A DNA stretch of 23,992 bases from Pseudomonadota bacterium (lineage in GTDB: Bacteria > Pseudomonadota > Alphaproteobacteria > Micropepsales > Micropepsaceae), in NCBI GenBank assembly GCA_025360685.1, contig JANYBR010000255.1, positions 1 through 23,992 on the forward strand, read 5' to 3'. Made by a program: the position numbers and the translations under genes. Under the pieces are notes generated by a model. That model saw only the letters and a list, made by a program, of their open reading frames with translations. It made no database searches and was not told the DNA's origin. Every line of letters begins with the position of its first letter. The stretch's first letter is position 1. Positions 23,843 through 23,992 of the stretch are shown here, piece by piece.

Positions 23843-23992
23843 TCAAGCCTGACCGATATCGACGGCCACGAACCGCGTGCCGCCCTGAGTCGCGACCAGA
23901 AGCAGGACCGTGCGATGTCCACTCGATCTGGCGGCAGCAATCAGGGCGAGAATGTCTTTCGGAGAATGCACCGGCTTGTTGGCCACCGACAG
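23843..23992 (-). CDS. Do/HtrA-family periplasmic serine protease, C-terminal end only
   Basis: Only the last 49 codons are in the window; the rest continues beyond its right edge. The segment (SVANKPVHSPKDILALIAAA, then RTVLLLVATQGGTRFVAVDI) reads as the end of a second PDZ domain of DegP/DegQ-like proteases: the NKPV turn, the PDZ helix and the final LLLV...RFVAV strands. These proteases degrade or chaperone misfolded envelope proteins. The catalytic domain is not visible, so activity cannot be assessed. Its place upstream of a regulator, kinase and glnE on the same strand matches a cluster I recall from rhizobial genomes. Confidence 0.8.
   Translation of the reverse strand: MSVANKPVHSPKDILALIAAARSSGHRTVLLLVATQGGTRFVAVDIGQA

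Overview
The window looks like a chromosomal segment from a high-GC alphaproteobacterium, probably of the rhizobial/Hyphomicrobiales type. Three things suggest this. Third codon positions are strongly G/C. The right end carries a Do-protease / OmpR-type regulator / histidine kinase / glnE cluster. Two exact copies, and one near copy, of the alphaproteobacterial EcfG (general stress response) promoter GGAAC-N16-CGTT precede stress-type genes. No tRNA, rRNA, CRISPR array, insertion sequence or phage gene was recognised.

Layout. (1) 2-1489: 3' part of a DUF885 metallopeptidase-like gene. 1629-2111 (-): a four-helix membrane protein resembling DUF6790. (2) 2262-7702: histidine utilisation. A HutG-like arginase-family enzyme on the minus strand is divergent from a tight hutI-hutU-hutH operon with ATGA and GTGA overlaps. 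Together these convert histidine to urocanate, imidazolone propionate, formiminoglutamate and glutamate. No hutC regulator or histidine transporter is present. (3) 7755-13484: a stress-flavoured stretch. It holds a ferritin-like protein, an Fe-type superoxide dismutase, a secreted glycine-zipper protein, a GlsB/YmgE membrane protein, a tail-anchored DUF883/ElaB-like protein and several very small ORFs, separated by unusually long poorly coding spacers. The EcfG-type promoters lie here, so this is a candidate piece of the general stress regulon. (4) 13664-15543 (-): an EamA-type exporter followed by 2-dehydro-3-deoxygalactonokinase. (5) 15672-18459 (+): two permeases and an ATPase of a spermidine/putrescine-type (PotBCA) ABC importer, translationally coupled and without a binding-protein gene. 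(6) 18493-18573: a palindromic intergenic element between convergent genes. (7) 18610-23992 (-): the end of a Do/HtrA protease, an OmpR-family regulator, its histidine kinase, and glnE, all co-oriented.

Most of the window is ordinary metabolism and housekeeping. The parts deserving a second look are the stress stretch (promoters, small proteins, a hydrophobic minus-strand reading frame broken by an amber codon), the missing metal-ligand histidine in the HutG-like enzyme, and the ABC importer without a binding protein. I see no convincing evidence of a wholly new defence or mobile system.
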